The notes under the pieces are model-generated. The model worked only from the letters and a program-made list of their open reading frames with translations, ran no database searches and was not told the DNA's origin. The translations under genes were made by a program, and so were the position numbers. Source: Hyphomicrobiales bacterium (GTDB lineage Bacteria > Pseudomonadota > Alphaproteobacteria > Rhizobiales > Beijerinckiaceae). Taken from it: 6,055 nt of DNA. The DNA lies in NCBI GenBank assembly GCA_003164825.1, contig PLUH01000228.1, forward strand, positions 1 through 6,055. Reading direction: 5' to 3'. Of the stretch, positions 4,745 through 6,055 are shown piece after piece. Each line of letters starts with the position of its first letter. Position 1 is the stretch's first letter.

Positions 4745-6055
4745 TCACGCCAGATAGTCCTGCAACGCCCTGACTTCGAGTTCGCCCGCCGCGACGGCCC
4801 GTATGCCTTCGGCCGCCGCGATGGCGCCTGAAATTGTGGTGTAGTAGGGCGTCTTTTGCAAGAGGGCGGCTCGGCGCAGAGGCTTGGAATCGGCGAGCGA
4901 GGTCGCCCCCTCGGTGGTGTTGAACATCAGTTGCACCGCGCCGTTGCGGACGGCGTCCGCAGCGTGCGGGCGCCCTTCCGAGATTTTGTTGACCTTTTCC
5001 GCCTTGAGGCCGTGGGCGGTGAGAAAGCGCTGGGTGCCGGCGGTGGCCAGGATCTTGAAGCCGAGCGCCTGAAGCATGCGCAATGGCTCGACGATCTTCT
5101 CCTTGTCGGCGTCGCGGACGGAGACGAAGACGGCGCCCGACGTCGGCGGCCGCGATCCGGCGCCGAGCTGGCTCTTGGCGAAGGCGATCTCAAACGACCG
5201 GTCGATGCCCATCACCTCGCCGGTCGAGCGCATTTCCGGCCCCAGGACGGTGTCGACGCCCGGGAAGCGGGCGAACGGAAAGACCGCCTCTTTGACCCCG
5301 ACGTGATCGAGCTTGTCCAAGGTGAGATCGAACGAAGCGAGGGGTTCGCCGGCCATGACGCGGGCGGCGATCGCGGCGATCGGCTTGCCGATCACCTTGG
5401 CGACGAATGGCACCGTGCGCGAGGCGCGCGGATTGACTTCCAGGACATAGATCTCGCCGCCTTTCAGCGCGTATTGCACGTTCATGAGCCCACCGACCTC
5501 GAGCGCGAGCGCCAGCCTTTTCGTCTGCTCCTCGAGGCTTGCGATCGTCTCGGGCTTCAGCGACCGCGGCGGCAGCGAGCAGGCGCTGTCGCCGGAATGA
5601 ATGCCGGCCTCTTCGATATGCTCCATGATTCCGGCCACGACCACCGTCTTGCCGTCGCTGACCGCGTCGACGTCGATCTCGATCGCGTCGGCGAGATATC
5701 GATCGAACAGCAGCGGGTTTTTGCCCAATACCGTGTTGATCTGCCCGGTCTTGTCGTTCGGGTAGCGCGCCTTGACGTCGGACGGCACCAGGCTCGGCAG
5801 CACGCCGAGCAGATAATCGTCGAGCGCGCCAGAATCGTGGATGATCGCCATCGCCCGCCCGCCCAGCACGTATGAGGGGCGAACGACCAGCGGAAGCCCG
5901 AGATCGGCGGCGATGAGGCGCGCCTGCTCGACCGAATAGGCGATACCGTTCTTCGGCTGCTTCAGGCCGAGCTTGTCGAGAAGGCGCTTGAAGCGGTCGC
6001 GATCCTCCGCCAGATCGATGGAGTCGACCGAGGTGCCGAGGATCGGCGCGCCCGA
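4745..6055 (-). CDS. carB: Carbamoyl-phosphate synthase large subunit, C-terminal part
   Basis: The last 436 residues of CarB; the 5' part lies beyond the right edge (the full protein is usually about 1,080-1,160 residues). With CarA it makes carbamoyl phosphate from glutamine, bicarbonate and two ATP, for arginine and pyrimidine synthesis. This piece covers most of the second ATP-grasp unit, which phosphorylates carbamate, and the C-terminal MGS-like allosteric domain. Visible landmarks by fragment residue are RPSYVLGGRAM (59-69), Glu126 in DAIEIDVDA, HSGDSACSLP (153-162) and EVNPRASRTVPF (206-217). Glu206, Asn208 and Arg213 match the metal and nucleotide ligands of E. coli. The MGS domain starts near 305 and holds LATAGT (336-341) and VNKISEGRPH, the effector-site segments. 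Relative to E. coli there is an extra block of about 21 residues at about 84-115, containing LVPSDVKARYPNDKTGQ, which I associate with alphaproteobacterial CarB. The reading frame is intact to the edge. Confidence 0.97.
   Translation of the reverse strand, partial: SGAPILGTSVDSIDLAEDRDRFKRLLDKLGLKQPKNGIAYSVEQARLIAADLGLPLVVRPSYVLGGRAMAIIHDSGALDDYLLGVLPSLVPSDVKARYPNDKTGQINTVLGKNPLLFDRYLADAIEIDVDAVSDGKTVVVAGIMEHIEEAGIHSGDSACSLPPRSLKPETIASLEEQTKRLALALEVGGLMNVQYALKGGEIYVLEVNPRASRTVPFVAKVIGKPIAAIAARVMAGEPLASFDLTLDKLDHVGVKEAVFPFARFPGVDTVLGPEMRSTGEVMGIDRSFEIAFAKSQLGAGSRPPTSGAVFVSVRDADKEKIVEPLRMLQALGFKILATAGTQRFLTAHGLKAEKVNKISEGRPHAADAVRNGAVQLMFNTTEGATSLADSKPLRRAALLQKTPYYTTISGAIAAAEGIRAVAAGELEVRALQDYLA

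Noticed and set aside
4856..5875. Plus-strand ORF of 339 codons opposite carB
   Set aside because: It is fully antisense to an intact, strongly conserved CarB frame; no family resemblance.

Overview
The window is a GC-rich stretch of bacterial chromosome, most likely from an alphaproteobacterium and plausibly from the Hyphomicrobiales (Rhizobiales). This rests on the adjacent carB and greA genes, the adjacent yicC and gmk genes, the alphaproteobacterial style of the CarB, TrmJ and YicC proteins, and strong GC bias at third codon positions. I cannot name the genus from the sequence alone.

Layout. Every gene except one lies on the minus strand. From the right edge, in the direction of transcription, come the C-terminal 436 residues of carB (4745-6055, cut by the window edge), greA (4222-4695), two tandem paralogous genes for small exported proteins of unknown function (3668-4171 and 3103-3618), and trmJ (2203-3027). 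The gaps are short (about 50, 50, 49 and 75 bases). The carB-greA gap holds a hairpin plus T-run, and the gap before trmJ holds a possible promoter, so this may not be a single transcript. After a break come yicC (754-1641) and gmk (107-742), also on the minus strand and nearly abutting. The last 106 bases are AT-rich and unassigned.

The one plus-strand gene (1855-2058) sits between trmJ and yicC. It encodes a 67-residue protein with a Sec-type signal peptide and a mature part that is mostly a run of 16 consecutive histidines in an Ala/Pro-rich frame. A very good intrinsic terminator follows it (2107-2144). It appears to be a single-gene transcription unit and is the most unusual item here. 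A periplasmic metal-binding or buffering role is the natural hypothesis, but it is inferred from composition only.

Functionally, most of the window is housekeeping: carbamoyl phosphate for pyrimidine and arginine synthesis (CarB), rescue of backtracked RNA polymerase (GreA), 2'-O-methylation of tRNA position 32 (TrmJ), a YicC-family RNase, and GMP-to-GDP phosphorylation (Gmk). The accessory content is the His-rich peptide and the pair of exported paralogs. I see no tRNA or rRNA gene, CRISPR array, insertion sequence or defence system.
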